A stretch of DNA of 64,000 nucleotides from Gilliamella sp. ESL0441 (lineage in GTDB: Bacteria; Pseudomonadota; Gammaproteobacteria; Enterobacterales; Orbaceae): NCBI RefSeq assembly GCF_019469185.1, contig NZ_CP048264.1, positions 992,001-1,056,000 on the forward strand, given 5' to 3'. Positions 9,788-19,846 of the stretch are shown here, piece by piece; position 1 is the first letter of the stretch; every line of letters begins with the position of its first letter. A program made the position numbers and the translations under genes. The notes below the pieces were generated by a model. That model saw only the letters and a program-made list of their open reading frames with translations, did not search any database and was not told where the DNA came from.

Positions 9788-10162
9788 TAAAAAAACCTTG
9801 TCTTTTATAGTGTTACGACATTACTTAATTATTATAAATTTGTGTTATTGTATCAGAATCTAAGATAGCTTTGAGTTATTTTTATAATAAATTAGGAAAG
9901 TATTTCCGACAGATATAATTATCACGTGTTTACCAACCGGTTGAAAGTATTTTATCAGTAAAAATTATAAAATAACCCTTTTGATTTATTATATGATTTT
10001 ATAAAAGTATCACGATGATTACTTGAAAATATGTTGACTTCAATACAGTGAAAAATAGGTGAATTAGTTATATAAAAAGACGAATAGAGTCTTTTTAATT
10101 ATAGAACAAAATTGCATTGAAAAGCTAGGTAAAAAATAATTATTAAGGGCACTATTTGCCCT
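9788..10162. other. Intergenic region upstream of nifJ
   Basis: 375 bases of AT-rich sequence between two leftward genes. It should hold the nifJ promoter and the end of the downstream transcript. I see no ORF, RNA gene or clear operator. Confidence 0.5.
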
Positions 10163-11464
10163 CTAGTCGTCTAATTCGGGATAACCAGGCCAGAAGTTTT
10201 TGTATGTTACTTCGCCCATTCGTGTTGCATATTTACGCCAAAGTTGAGCTATATTGATATTAAGCTCTTCATCTTTATAATATCGACTGAGCAATGTCAT
10301 TGCACTGTAATAGCCTTGAATGGCTTTTTTCAGTAAAAAACGTTTCCTTAACGGCGTGATTTCACCAATAGTTTCCCCTAATATTCTTGAATTCGTTTTT
10401 CGATTTCGGATATATAAACTTTTCATTGCATCATCTTCAATCATATTTAATTGATAGAATGATTTAAAATAGATCAATCGCTCGTAAATAAAATCTTCAT
10501 TACTGGAATTAGAATATTCGAACGGTTCTCTTTGTGGTAATTTTTTAAATTTAAGATTAGTCTTCAATCCATATTTTTTATATTTATTATTATATTGGAT
10601 ATTTGTAATCACTTTCCATAACTCATTATCCGGTGAAAGGCGGTAAGCTTTTTCTAACATTTTAAAACCTTTAGGAACATCCACTTTCGTTGCTATTCCT
10701 TGAAAATACATAAAAGCTAACGTTTTGATTGCCGGTATGCAGTTTTGTTTTGCTGCACTTTGATACAACTCGAAAGCAACTTTAACATCTTTATCTACAC
10801 CAAAACCCATTAAATAAAAATAAGCAAGGTTGGTTTGGGCTAACGGATGCCCCTGAATGGCAGCCATTTTATACCATTCAATCGCTTTATTTATATCTGG
10901 ATTTATACCCTGTCCATAATCACTTATTGGGTAAATTGCACGAGGATAAATGGAGGAAGGTAAAGAGCTTTCATTGGTAACAAATTTGGCTATTAAATCA
11001 GGAAGTTCAGGATCAATATTTTCACCATTTTCATCAAAATAATAGTGTCTAGGTGGTTGACCGCCTGAAGCATTTTCGTAGATATAACCTATACTGTTTT
11101 GTGCATCAAGGTTGCCTTGAGCTGCGGCTTTTTCAAACCAACTTAATGCAATTGGAAAGTTATTAAATTCATCTCGATACATACTACCCAAATTATATTG
11201 GGCTTTAGCTAATCCTTGTTTAGCCGCTTTTTCAAATAATAATCTGGCTTTGGTATGATAGGATTTATTTTTTAAGGCTTCTTTATAATAAATTTCACCT
11301 AATGTATTTTGGGCATTAGCGTCACCCTTGTCGGCTAGACTGGTACAGGCTGCAATATTGGCTTTGTTATTTTTAGCAGTTAGACATTTTGTTTTAGCCT
11401 GTACTACAGATATCGATAAAATAGTTAGAACGATTAATAATAATATTTTGGAACGAATTAACAT
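10163..11464 (-). CDS. Secreted Sel1-repeat protein
   Basis: A 433-residue protein with a Sec signal (MLIRSKILLLIVLTILSIS..VQA). After it come several Sel1-like (SLR/TPR-type) repeats, recognisable as A..G.A.AQ.NLG..Y units: GDANAQNTLGEIYY, GLAKAQYNLGSMY, GNLDAQNSIGYIY and GHPLAQTNLAYFY, in the first ~260 residues. The last ~170 residues have no repeat I can recognise. Such proteins are protein-interaction scaffolds in the periplasm or outside the cell. It is monocistronic, and its partners cannot be deduced. Confidence 0.8.
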   Translation of the reverse strand: MLIRSKILLLIVLTILSISVVQAKTKCLTAKNNKANIAACTSLADKGDANAQNTLGEIYYKEALKNKSYHTKARLLFEKAAKQGLAKAQYNLGSMYRDEFNNFPIALSWFEKAAAQGNLDAQNSIGYIYENASGGQPPRHYYFDENGENIDPELPDLIAKFVTNESSLPSSIYPRAIYPISDYGQGINPDINKAIEWYKMAAIQGHPLAQTNLAYFYLMGFGVDKDVKVAFELYQSAAKQNCIPAIKTLAFMYFQGIATKVDVPKGFKMLEKAYRLSPDNELWKVITNIQYNNKYKKYGLKTNLKFKKLPQREPFEYSNSSNEDFIYERLIYFKSFYQLNMIEDDAMKSLYIRNRKTNSRILGETIGEITPLRKRFLLKKAIQGYYSAMTLLSRYYKDEELNINIAQLWRKYATRMGEVTYKNFWPGYPELDD

Positions 11465-11790
11465 TATACTGCATATACCTTATATTTTTTCAAACTATTT
11501 AGCATTATTTATTAATAAGTTAAATTTTTATTTTGAGAATGTTTGAAACTAAATAGATAGTTTTTAAAGCTCAAAATTTTGATGAAAATTTAAAAAATAC
11601 GTTTATTATTTTGGACATATTACCTATTATTTATCAAATAATCTAATCTAGGTTTTAACGTTATTGTTAACTTATTCTATCTGACCTATCTTAAAATTAA
11701 CTTATTGATTATAAGATTAATTTTTGTTAAATGCTTTTTAAATCTCATTCAATTAAACAGTAAATCAAAATGTTCAACACCATAACGAAT
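11465..11790. other. Intergenic region between purM and Sel1 gene
   Basis: 326 bases, very AT-rich, between the 3' end of purM and the 5' end of the Sel1-repeat gene. It probably carries the Sel1 gene promoter. No gene, structured RNA or convincing terminator was seen. Confidence 0.45.
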
Positions 11791-12828
11791 TTATACGATA
11801 AGTACTTTATCATTCGATGATGAGTGTTTTATCTCTCCTATCACCCAAGCTTTTTCTCCATGGTCTGTCAGTAAAGCTATTGCTTTATCTACACAATCTT
11901 TTGGTAAGACAACAATCAAACCAACACCACAGTTAAAAGTACGATACATTTCATGGTGACTAACTTTACCTGCTTGTTGTAGCCAATGAAATATTGGTGG
12001 CCATTGCCAACTGCTTTCGTTAATGATAGCTTGCATATTGTCGGGTAGCACTCGTGGAATGTTTTCCCAGAAGCCTCCCCCAGTGATATGTGCAATAGCA
12101 TGTAAATTAACATGCTCAATCAGGTCAAGGATCGGTTTTACATAGATTTTAGTTGGCGCAAGCAAATGATCTGCAAGCGGTATCTCATTCAATTTTTCTG
12201 TTGAGGGATTGACCCCGCTGACTTCAATAATTTTTCGAATTAATGAGTAGCCATTAGAGTGAGGCCCACTGGATGCTAACGCAATGATGGCATCACCGTC
12301 TTGTATTTGACTGCCTTCGATCATTTTGGATTTTTCAACTACACCCACACAGAAGCCTGCCAGATCGTAATCATTGCCCTGATACATGCCTGGCATTTCA
12401 GCTGTTTCGCCACCGACTAATGCACAACCAGCTTGTTTACAACCTTGCGCGATTCCTGTCACCACCGTTGCTGCAATGTCAACATTGAGTTTTCCTGTTG
12501 CATAATAATCAAGAAAAAATAGAGGTTCAGCACCTTGTACAATCAGATCATTGACGCACATGGCGACTAAATCAATACCAATCGAATCGTGATGGCTCAA
12601 ATCCATAGCTAGGCGCAATTTAGTTCCAACCCCATCAGTACCGGACACTAAAATGGGTTCATGATATTTTTGTGGGATTGCGCATAATGCACCAAATCCA
12701 CCTAAACCGCCCATAACTTCAGGTCGTTTGGTTTCGTTGACGACTGATTTGATACGATTAACAAGTTCATTACCAGCATCGATATCGACACCAGCATCTT
12801 TGTAGCTGAGAGATGTTTTAGTTGGCAC
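11791..12828 (-). CDS. purM: Phosphoribosylformylglycinamidine cyclo-ligase (AIR synthetase)
   Basis: Converts FGAM and ATP to aminoimidazole ribonucleotide in purine synthesis. The 345-residue protein begins [18 protein letters not shown], typical of PurM, and has [32 protein letters not shown] and [11 protein letters not shown] in the expected order. In enterics purM is followed by purN; here the next gene downstream on the same strand is an unrelated Sel1-repeat protein, so purN must lie elsewhere. The ATG at 12828 is the family start. Confidence 0.97.
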   Translation of the reverse strand: MPTKTSLSYKDAGVDIDAGNELVNRIKSVVNETKRPEVMGGLGGFGALCAIPQKYHEPILVSGTDGVGTKLRLAMDLSHHDSIGIDLVAMCVNDLIVQGAEPLFFLDYYATGKLNVDIAATVVTGIAQGCKQAGCALVGGETAEMPGMYQGNDYDLAGFCVGVVEKSKMIEGSQIQDGDAIIALASSGPHSNGYSLIRKIIEVSGVNPSTEKLNEIPLADHLLAPTKIYVKPILDLIEHVNLHAIAHITGGGFWENIPRVLPDNMQAIINESSWQWPPIFHWLQQAGKVSHHEMYRTFNCGVGLIVVLPKDCVDKAIALLTDHGEKAWVIGEIKHSSSNDKVLIV

Positions 12829-12926
12829 GAGAGCAGTCCTTGAATAATAAAACTGCTGATTATTTTAGCAAGTATATAAATGATTAGCGACTGATAATTT
12901 GTAAAATAAATAAAAGGTTAAAATCC

Positions 12927-13337
12927 TTAATGGTTTTCAAACCAACTTTCTAAAATGATAATAGCTGAAGTTGCATCTATATGACCTTTATCAAGCGCAC
13001 GGTAACCACGTGAAGCAAAAATATGTGATTTCGCTTCGACCGTCGATAGTCTTTCATCTTGTAAGTGGACTTGATAGCCAAACATGCCATGTAAGCGATT
13101 AGCAAATTTGCGTGCTCTGGCGGTAAGCGGTTGTTCACTGCCATCCATATTGAGTGGTAACCCGACGACTAAATAATCGGGTTTCCACTCATTCAATACT
13201 TTTTCGATGGCTTGCCAACTTGGAATGCCATCTCGTGCTTTAAAAGAACAAAGCGAATTGGCTGTTTTGGTGATGTCTTGCCCAATTGCTGCACCAATAC
13301 TCGCTGTTCCAAAATCAAATGCAATAATTGTTGCCAT
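12927..13337 (-). CDS. ruvX: RuvX/YqgF pre-16S rRNA nuclease / Holliday resolvase-like protein
   Basis: A 136-residue RNase H-fold protein. It has [12 protein letters not shown] with the first catalytic Asp, the strand [19 protein letters not shown] with the second acidic pair, and [11 protein letters not shown] at the end with the third Asp. YqgF is needed for 16S rRNA 5'-end maturation in E. coli and was first annotated as a Holliday junction resolvase. It starts 3 bases after the yqgE stop, in the conserved order rsmE-gshB-yqgE-yqgF. Confidence 0.93.
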   Translation of the reverse strand: MATIIAFDFGTASIGAAIGQDITKTANSLCSFKARDGIPSWQAIEKVLNEWKPDYLVVGLPLNMDGSEQPLTARARKFANRLHGMFGYQVHLQDERLSTVEAKSHIFASRGYRALDKGHIDATSAIIILESWFENH

Positions 13338-13340
13338 TAA

Positions 13341-13898
13341 TCACGCATTTCCCATTTGATGTGAAATTCTATTTATGTTGATGCCTAATGATTCAGCCGC
13401 TTTTTGCCAACGATCCTCAATTGCAACATTAAAAATAATATTAGGATCTGCATCAGCCACTAACCAATCATTACGAGCAACCTCTGCCTCGAGTTGTAAC
13501 GATCGCCAACTTGAATACCCTAAGGCAAGAAATAGATCTTTAGGCTGTTCTGGTGTACCTATTGATTTTAATGCATCTAATGATGTTGTTATCATAACAT
13601 CATCCGATATTTGAATACTCGATGAAAACCCCGGATGTGGTGTATGCAATATAAATCCTTGTTCATCGGCTAAAGGCCCACCAGAGAAAACAGGATATTC
13701 CAATTCAGCACAATTTTTCGGTGCCATAATTTCTAGTCGAGTAAGAACGGTAGCGACATTAAGTTCAGCAATAGGCTTATTGATAATAATGCCCATGGCA
13801 CCATCTCGATTATGTTCACAAATATACACTACCGAACGACTGAAAATTGTTTCTGATACGGTAGGCATAGCAATAATAAAATGATTTTTTAGATTCAT
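13341..13898 (-). CDS. yqgE: YqgE/AlgH family protein (UPF0301)
   Basis: 185 residues, with the hallmark N-terminus NHFIIAMPTV, followed by VYICEHNRDGAMGIIINKP and the central VFSGGPLADEQGF and LFLALGYSSW motifs. The family is conserved next to yqgF, but its biochemical role is unsettled; the Pseudomonas homologue AlgH was linked to alginate regulation. Here it lies between an acetyltransferase gene (21 bases upstream) and ruvX (3 bases downstream), probably in the gshB operon. Confidence 0.93.
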   Translation of the reverse strand: MNLKNHFIIAMPTVSETIFSRSVVYICEHNRDGAMGIIINKPIAELNVATVLTRLEIMAPKNCAELEYPVFSGGPLADEQGFILHTPHPGFSSSIQISDDVMITTSLDALKSIGTPEQPKDLFLALGYSSWRSLQLEAEVARNDWLVADADPNIIFNVAIEDRWQKAAESLGININRISHQMGNA

Positions 13899-13919
13899 AT
13901 GCTCACATTTTTGTAAATT

Positions 13920-14372
13920 TTAAAGTGCACATTTGCCAATTTTAACATTATGCTCAACTAAGCAACGCAATAACAATTCGGGTTCATTAGTTTCTTCGTT
14001 TATTGATTCCGAAACAATTTCAAAATTTTGTGAAAGATAAAAATCAATAGCTGCGCTATTTTTTTTATAGACGTGAACAAGTAATTCATTGAAACGTTGC
14101 TTCGCTTTATCGATTAATGCTTTTCCTGTGCCTTGTCGTTGAAAATCTTTGTCGACAAATAGACCTGAAATATAATTTTCGGTTAAACCAATGAATCCTT
14201 TTACACCATTGAGATCCTGTACATAGATAGTTGACATCGGGATTAACATTTTAACAAATTCATAATTTTGTTGAAAAAATTTAGGATCGATAAAATCATG
14301 TGCTTGTTGATTTCCCTCAAGCCATAGTTGCATTATTTTATCAAGATCAGGTGTTTGATATTCTCTAATCAT
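13920..14372 (-). CDS. GNAT family N-acetyltransferase (YiaC/YjaB-like)
   Basis: A 150-residue GNAT acetyltransferase. The acetyl-CoA binding signature is in LFVDKDFQRQGTGKALID (Q/RxxGxG/A), with the typical following strand VHVYKKNSAAIDFYLSQNF. The N-terminal MIREYQTPDLDKIMQLWLE resembles E. coli YiaC and YjaB, lysine or small-molecule acetyltransferases. It is inserted between gshB (3 bases) and yqgE (21 bases), where enterics have no gene, so it is an addition to a conserved operon. Substrate unknown. Confidence 0.82.
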   Translation of the reverse strand: MIREYQTPDLDKIMQLWLEGNQQAHDFIDPKFFQQNYEFVKMLIPMSTIYVQDLNGVKGFIGLTENYISGLFVDKDFQRQGTGKALIDKAKQRFNELLVHVYKKNSAAIDFYLSQNFEIVSESINEETNEPELLLRCLVEHNVKIGKCAL

Positions 14373-14375
14373 TTT

Positions 14376-15332
14376 TTAACTCTTTTGATTTAATCGTTTT
14401 TCAATGGCATCCATTAACATACCTGTAATCGATAAGTCTGGATTGGCGGCTTCAATTTCTCGAACACATGTTGGACTTGTGACATTTATTTCGGTTAATT
14501 TATCACCAATGATGTCTAACCCGACAAACAATAATCCTTTTTCTTTTAAGGTTGGTGCGATGGCTTTAGCTATTTGCCAATCACTTTCGCTGAGTGGTCT
14601 CACTTCACCATATCCACCCGCGGCAAGATTACCACGTGTTTCACCTTTTTGGGGGATTCTGGCAAGACAGTAGGGAACGGGTTGACCATCGACAACAAGT
14701 ATTCGTTTATCACCATCTTTGATCGCAGGAATAAATTTTTGTGCCATACAATAACGGCTATTCATTTCGGTTAAGGTTTCAATAATAACCGATACATTTG
14801 GATCATCCTCTTTTATTCTAAATATTGATGAACCACCCATGCCGTCAAGCGGTTTTAAAATAATATCTTTGTGTTCTTGATGAAATGATCGTATCAATTG
14901 AGTTTGACGAGTCACCAGAGTTTCAGGCGTATATTGCGCAAACCATGCTGTAAATAGTTTTTCATTGCAATCCCGTAAGCTTTGAGGTTTATTTACCACT
15001 AATACCCCATGCGCTTCAGCTCGCTCTAAAATATAGGTTGAATAGATAAATTCGGTGTCAAAAGGCGGATCTTTACGCATTAAGATGACATCGAGTTCGT
15101 TTAAAGATAAAGTTTGCTCTTCATCGAAATCAAACCAATGATTGTGATCGTTATGGACGGTTAACTTTCGAGTTGTTGCATAAGCTTGACCATTACGCAA
15201 AAACAGATCATTCATTTCCATATAAAAAAGTTGATAGCCTCGCTTCTGAGCTTCAAGCAACATGGCAAAACTAGTATCTTTTTTTAATTTGATATGACTA
15301 ATTGGATCCATAACAATACCAAGCTTAATCAT
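14376..15332 (-). CDS. gshB: Glutathione synthetase
   Basis: Joins gamma-glutamylcysteine and glycine with ATP to make glutathione. This ATP-grasp enzyme has VILMRKDPPFDTEFIY, ILKPLDGMGGSSIFR, the substrate/Mg region RILVVDGQPVPYCLARIP and LTEINVTSPTC. It is about 318 residues, as usual. I placed the start at the ATG at 15332 (MIKLGIVMDP), which has AGGAG upstream and matches E. coli GshB; an upstream in-frame ATG would add 8 unsupported residues. It heads the gshB-GNAT-yqgE-ruvX run. Confidence 0.97.
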   Translation of the reverse strand: MIKLGIVMDPISHIKLKKDTSFAMLLEAQKRGYQLFYMEMNDLFLRNGQAYATTRKLTVHNDHNHWFDFDEEQTLSLNELDVILMRKDPPFDTEFIYSTYILERAEAHGVLVVNKPQSLRDCNEKLFTAWFAQYTPETLVTRQTQLIRSFHQEHKDIILKPLDGMGGSSIFRIKEDDPNVSVIIETLTEMNSRYCMAQKFIPAIKDGDKRILVVDGQPVPYCLARIPQKGETRGNLAAGGYGEVRPLSESDWQIAKAIAPTLKEKGLLFVGLDIIGDKLTEINVTSPTCVREIEAANPDLSITGMLMDAIEKRLNQKS

Positions 15333-15477
15333 GGTAACTCCTTTTGTATTGTTCAATTAATATGTCATTATGACAGATAGTGTTTTAATCACTACTCAAT
15401 GAGCTTTGGCAACTATCATACTCGTAACAGATTAAGATGCAATGTAAACATGATGAAATATGATTATTTGCAGTGAA

Positions 15478-16203
15478 TTATCCCAAATCACCAAAATAAA
15501 CTTGTAGTGCTGTCAAAGCTGTAAGCGCTGCTGTTTCGGTACGTAGTATTCGAGGGCCAAGTAAAATATCGGTAAACTGATAGTGATGGGTCATGTTAAT
15601 TTCGTCATCCGATAACCCACCTTCAGGCCCAATAAGTAAACTAATATCCGTTTGTTCGGTAGAAAGTTGTTTAACACCATGTTTTGCTCTAGGGTGTAAG
15701 TTTAATCGTAACCCGCTGCTTAAATTGGCACACCAATTTTCCAGCTTCATAACCGGATTTATTACCGGAATGACATTACGACCACATTGTTCACATGCTG
15801 AAATCACAATTTTTTGCCACTGTTGGACTTTTTTGTCTAACCGCTCAGCATCCAGTTTTACTCCACAACGTTCAGAAAGAAGGGGGGTTATACTGGTTAC
15901 ACCTAATTCAACCGATTTTTGTATGGTGAATTCCATTTTTTCACCTCGTGATATGACTTGTCCTAGATGAATTTTTAAAGGAGATTCCCGATTTTCTAAA
16001 ATTGTGGTCTTTGTTTTAACAGTAACTGATTTTTTATTGATTTCATGTATTGTTGCTGGTGTGATGTGATTTGTTCCATCAAAAAGAATAATATCTTCAC
16101 CTGTTTTCATTCGTAAAACCCGAATAAGGTGATTAAAGGCATTATCATCTAATGTCATTATGCTATTTTCAGGAATTGAAACAGGTTGATATATACGAGT
16201 CAT
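15478..16203 (-). CDS. rsmE: 16S rRNA m3U1498 methyltransferase RsmE
   Basis: A SPOUT-fold methyltransferase that modifies U1498 of 16S rRNA. It begins with the PUA-like domain ([23 protein letters not shown]). The C-terminal knot is marked by [15 protein letters not shown] and [16 protein letters not shown], the S-adenosylmethionine site. It lies upstream of gshB, as in enterics, with 145 bases between. Start: MTRIYQP at 16203 fits the family; an in-frame ATG at 16224 would add seven hydrophobic residues. Neither has a good ribosome binding site. Confidence 0.93.
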   Translation of the reverse strand: MTRIYQPVSIPENSIMTLDDNAFNHLIRVLRMKTGEDIILFDGTNHITPATIHEINKKSVTVKTKTTILENRESPLKIHLGQVISRGEKMEFTIQKSVELGVTSITPLLSERCGVKLDAERLDKKVQQWQKIVISACEQCGRNVIPVINPVMKLENWCANLSSGLRLNLHPRAKHGVKQLSTEQTDISLLIGPEGGLSDDEINMTHHYQFTDILLGPRILRTETAALTALTALQVYFGDLG

Positions 16204-16315
16204 AAGCACTAAGTTTAATTTCATTACATTTTTAAAATAAATTATAGCGTAATTTATTTAGATTCGGTAATCTTCTGTTTAAGTCAATAAATTTAATTAG
16301 TGTTTAGGATAAATT

Positions 16316-16684
16316 ATGAGCATAAATAGCAATGATCGCGTTTTAATTGAAGGTCTAACTGTTTTCACAACTATTGGTGTTTATGATTGGGAAAAAAATT
16401 TAAAGCAAAAGCTTATTCTTGATTTGGAGATGGCTTGGAATAATCAACCAGCAGGGAAGAGCGATGACGTATCACTCTGTTTAGATTATTTTTTAGTAAG
16501 TAAATCTATCACGTCTTTTATTGAGAATCACCAATTTGAATTAATTGAAACTGTTGCTGAACAGGTTGCTGAGCGGGTAATTAACGAATTTTCAGTTAAA
16601 TGGATAAACATTAAGGTATCAAAACCCGATGCAATTGCTAATGCAAGTAATGTCGCTGTAGTCATTCAGCGTTCTGCTAAATAA
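16316..16684 (+). CDS. folB: Dihydroneopterin aldolase
   Basis: Cleaves dihydroneopterin to hydroxymethyl-dihydropterin and glycolaldehyde in folate synthesis. The 122-residue protein has the FolB pattern: LIEGLTVFTTIGVYDWEK (N-terminal strand with the active-site turn), a central LDYFLVSKSI, LIETVAEQVAERV with the conserved Glu, and WINIKVSKPDAI with the catalytic Lys. AGGAT precedes the ATG. It is divergent from rsmE and followed after 13 bases by a metallo-hydrolase gene. Confidence 0.93.
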   Translation: MSINSNDRVLIEGLTVFTTIGVYDWEKNLKQKLILDLEMAWNNQPAGKSDDVSLCLDYFLVSKSITSFIENHQFELIETVAEQVAERVINEFSVKWINIKVSKPDAIANASNVAVVIQRSAK

Positions 16685-16697
16685 ATGGATTTAATCG

Positions 16698-17687
16698 ATG
16701 AGTGATAAACAACAAAAAAAGGATGAAAAAACTTACCCTACGGGTCAAAAATTCGCAAACTATGAATCTGTTAAGATCAATTTTGTTGAGGCTTGTCGTT
16801 GGTATTTAAGTCGAAAAGTCCTTCCGCCTAGTGAAGGTTACGAGATGTTCAACCAAAAATGGTGTGAACCGATAGCGGTATCTTTCACTCACGATCGCGT
16901 TTGGTGGTTAGGTCATTCAAAATCGCTTATCCACCTGAACGGCAAAATGATATTTACTGATCCTGTGTTTTCACATAGAGCTTCGCCTTTACAATTTTTA
17001 GGCCCTAAAAGGCGAACTCTGCCGGCAATGAGTATTGAACAACTCCCAAATATTGATTTTATTGTTATTTCACACAATCATTATGATCACCTTGATTATG
17101 GTAGTATTCGAAAATTGGTAATCCGTTTCCCAAATATTGTTGTCCTTGTACCCTTAGGCTTAAAAAATAAACTAATGAAATGGGGAGCTAAACACGTAAT
17201 TGAGCTTGAATGGTGGGATTCGGTTGAGATCAATAAACTTACTTTTACTGCAACCCCAGCTAAACATTGGAGTAAACGGGGGTTATTTGATGTCAACAAA
17301 GCATTATGGTGTGGTTGGGTCATTCAATCAAACAGGGATGATGTCAATCAATCAAAAACGGTCTATTTTATGGGGGATACCGGTTACTCAAAAATTTTAA
17401 GACAGATAGGCGAACGTTTTCCACGTATTGACATGGCACTTATACCGATAGGTGCTTATGCGCCTCGCTGGTTCATGCAATCCCAACATATCGACCCAAA
17501 ACAAGCGATTCAACTTTTCGATGAGCTTAATTGTTCTAGGGCAATTGCGATACATTGGGGAACATTTGAATTAGCGGATGAACCTTTAGATGAGCCGCCA
17601 AAACTTTTATATCAATATCGTGAGGAGCGTCTCTTTCATTTGTTAAAAATAGGTGGTAGTCTATATATTAAACAAGGTATCTCTTAA
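16698..17687 (+). CDS. MBL-fold metallo-hydrolase, NAPE-PLD-like
   Basis: 329 residues of the metallo-beta-lactamase superfamily. The metal site is clear: SHNHYDHLDYG supplies HxHxDH near residue 118, with further ligands likely in AKHWSKRG, MGDTGYS and IAIHWGTFEL. VWWLGHSKSLIHLNGK and DPVFSHRASP..FLGPKR are typical of the branch that includes N-acyl-phosphatidylethanolamine phospholipase D-like enzymes. No signal peptide, so probably cytoplasmic. It may share a transcript with folB (13-base gap). Substrate unknown. Confidence 0.82.
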   Translation: MSDKQQKKDEKTYPTGQKFANYESVKINFVEACRWYLSRKVLPPSEGYEMFNQKWCEPIAVSFTHDRVWWLGHSKSLIHLNGKMIFTDPVFSHRASPLQFLGPKRRTLPAMSIEQLPNIDFIVISHNHYDHLDYGSIRKLVIRFPNIVVLVPLGLKNKLMKWGAKHVIELEWWDSVEINKLTFTATPAKHWSKRGLFDVNKALWCGWVIQSNRDDVNQSKTVYFMGDTGYSKILRQIGERFPRIDMALIPIGAYAPRWFMQSQHIDPKQAIQLFDELNCSRAIAIHWGTFELADEPLDEPPKLLYQYREERLFHLLKIGGSLYIKQGIS

Positions 17688-17753
17688 TTAGAAAGAAATT
17701 AAATATATCAAATTTATAAAATTCATTTTTTTGTTATAGGAAAGGAGAAAACA

Positions 17754-17960
17754 ATGAAAGTAACAGTTGTCGGATTGTCATGTTTGATGCTTAGTCTTGG
17801 ACTTATAGGTTGTGGTGGTCAAAATGATCAAGGGAAACAATATCGATGGTCAAAGGCTCATGGTGTCTTGGAAAGTTGTAATGGTGTGATGAGTAATTCA
17901 CAACAATGTCAAAAAAACTCTAATAATCAGCAATACATGATCCAAATAGATAGGAATTAA
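17754..17960 (+). CDS. Small lipoprotein (68 aa)
   Basis: A short exported protein. It has a hydrophobic signal (VTVVGLSCLMLSLGL) with a lipobox LIGC at Cys20, then about 48 hydrophilic, Asn/Gln-rich residues with two further cysteines (LESCNGV and SQQCQ) that could form a disulphide. A strong ribosome binding site, GGAAAGGAG, precedes the ATG. The EamA-type transporter gene starts 2 bases after its stop. I do not recognise a family. Confidence 0.72.
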   Translation: MKVTVVGLSCLMLSLGLIGCGGQNDQGKQYRWSKAHGVLESCNGVMSNSQQCQKNSNNQQYMIQIDRN

Positions 17961-17962
17961 AA

Positions 17963-18391
17963 GTGAGTGCTTGGCTAATTTATGCCTTACTTTCTGCAAT
18001 TTCTGCTGCTTTGGTTGCTATATTAGGCAAAATCGGCTTACAGCACCTTGATGCAAATACGGCAACAGCTATACGATCTATTGTGATGGCAATATTTCTA
18101 GTTGGTGTGGTTATTTTTCAAGGAAAATTAAACTTAATCAATACGTTCTTTAATGATAAAAAAGCGCTATTGATCATCGCATTAAGTGGTATTGCCGGTG
18201 CATTATCTTGGTTATTCTATTTTATGGCGATCAAAGAAGGTAAAGTTTCACAAGTTGCCCCAATTGATAAGCTTAGTGTTGTGTTTGCGGTGGTGTTTGC
18301 TGCTGTATTATTTGGTGAAAAAATCTCGTTTCTTTCCGGCATTGGCGTAATAATGATTGCTGCCGGTGCGATATTAGTGGCACTATTTTAA
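17963..18391 (+). CDS. Single-domain EamA (DMT) family transporter
   Basis: 142 residues with five hydrophobic segments, i.e. one EamA domain rather than the usual two. Small multidrug-resistance-sized DMT proteins like this act as dimers. SAISAALVAILGKIGL at the N-terminus and SWLFYFMAIKEGKVSQVAPIDKLSVVFAVVFA in the middle are typical. The start is GTG at 17963 with AGGA 7 bases upstream. The last 9 bases overlap the 3' end of moeA, which is convergent. Substrate unknown. Confidence 0.82.
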   Translation: MSAWLIYALLSAISAALVAILGKIGLQHLDANTATAIRSIVMAIFLVGVVIFQGKLNLINTFFNDKKALLIIALSGIAGALSWLFYFMAIKEGKVSQVAPIDKLSVVFAVVFAAVLFGEKISFLSGIGVIMIAAGAILVALF

Positions 18392-19609
18392 TAGTGCACT
18401 AAAAAGACTAACCGTGACGAATTCACCTTTAGTGACTTTGTCACGTTCTTGCTCTAATAAAATAAAACAATTAGCTTTATTAAACGTTTGCGTAATATGC
18501 GAGCCTTGTTGTCCAGTGCTCACCACTTCTAATTCACCATTAGCGTTTACTTGTAATATTCCACGTTGAAAATCCATTCTTCCAACGCTTTTTTTAAGGT
18601 CGGTTGCTGTTCTAACTTGAAAAGTTAAATCCATTGTTAAAGGTTCTAGCCCTGAAAGAATTGAAATCAGTGGTTGTACCAATTGATAAAAAGTCACCAT
18701 GGTTGACACAGGATTACCCGGTAAACCACAAAATAGTGCATTGCCAATTTTCCCAAATGCAAAAGGTTTTCCTGGCTTCATGGCAATTTTCCAAAAATTG
18801 ATTTCTCCTAAGGCTTCTAAAGCTGTTTTGGTATAATCAGCATCACCAACCGAAACCCCACCACTGGTAATAATTAAATCAGCTTGCTTAGAAGCTGTAA
18901 TCAATGCTTGTTTAATCAAGTTTGGATTATCAGGGATAATACCTAAATCGACGATTTGACAATTGAGTTTTGTTAATAATAGTTTTAATGTAAATCCGTT
19001 ACTATCATAGATAGCACTATTATTGGGTAATGGTTTATCAATCGAAGTTAATTCGTTACCGGTTGAAAAGATTGCAACTTTTAATCTTCGGTAAACTGAA
19101 ACTTGATGGATGCCAAGCGTTGCTAACGTAGACAAAGTGGGGATTGATAAACGTTGCCCTTTGGCAACCGTGATGGCATCTTTTTTCACATCTTCGCCAA
19201 TACGGCGAATATTATCACCTGCCTTAATTTCTTTAAGAAAAGTGACGCTTTGTTCTGTCGCTTGTGTATGTTCTTGCATAACAACGGCATCGGCTCCATC
19301 AGGCACGGGAGCACCGGTCATAATTCGTAAACAACTGCCGATAGGCCAGTTGAGATTACTGATGTCATCGCCAGCAAAAACCGCATTTGCGACAGGTAAA
19401 GTTCTTGATTGTTCAATATCTGCCAATCTTACTGCATAACCATCCATTGCTGAATTATCAAATCGAGGAACATTGATTGGTGAAATAATCGGGGCAGCCG
19501 TAATTCGATCGAGTGCTTCAGTTAATGATACTGTTTCGTGTTCTGGTAATGTTGCTGTTGAGCTGGCTTGCAATATGTTTTGCTTTGCTTGTTCGAAAGT
19601 CAGTAACAT
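18383..19609 (-). CDS. moeA: Molybdopterin molybdenumtransferase
   Basis: Inserts molybdate into adenylylated molybdopterin in the last step of Mo-cofactor synthesis. The 408-residue protein has NVPRFDNSAMDGYAV near the N-terminus, the molybdate/MPT core GGVSVGDADYTKTAL, and KPGKPFAFGKIG..FCGLPGNPVS. No other moa or moe gene is close; moeB is usually downstream in enterics but here the gene is convergent with a transporter. A Mo-cofactor implies at least one molybdoenzyme elsewhere in the genome. Confidence 0.96.
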   Translation of the reverse strand: MLLTFEQAKQNILQASSTATLPEHETVSLTEALDRITAAPIISPINVPRFDNSAMDGYAVRLADIEQSRTLPVANAVFAGDDISNLNWPIGSCLRIMTGAPVPDGADAVVMQEHTQATEQSVTFLKEIKAGDNIRRIGEDVKKDAITVAKGQRLSIPTLSTLATLGIHQVSVYRRLKVAIFSTGNELTSIDKPLPNNSAIYDSNGFTLKLLLTKLNCQIVDLGIIPDNPNLIKQALITASKQADLIITSGGVSVGDADYTKTALEALGEINFWKIAMKPGKPFAFGKIGNALFCGLPGNPVSTMVTFYQLVQPLISILSGLEPLTMDLTFQVRTATDLKKSVGRMDFQRGILQVNANGELEVVSTGQQGSHITQTFNKANCFILLEQERDKVTKGEFVTVSLFSALLK

Positions 19610-19801
19610 ATCAATTTTCCTTATGTTGATTGATCATCCATTTTATCGAGAATGACAAAGTTGTATCATTGCCGTTGATTTATGATTATATGGAAAAGCT
19701 ATCCATGTTTTAAATGCTTTAAACATTTAGATAATCAATTAAAGTCGAATTCAGTTTGTTAAATTTTGAAAAAGAACATTTTTCTAAATGATTAAACTTT
19801 A

Positions 19802-19821
19802 ACGTCGCCATTAGGCGACGT
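19802..19821. terminator. Hairpin after ychF
   Basis: A perfect 8-bp stem (ACGTCGCC / GGCGACGT) with an ATTA loop lies 26 bases beyond the ychF stop. A short T-rich stretch follows on the minus strand. Confidence 0.65.
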
Positions 19822-19846
19822 CAATTTTATAAAATAACAAGTTAAG

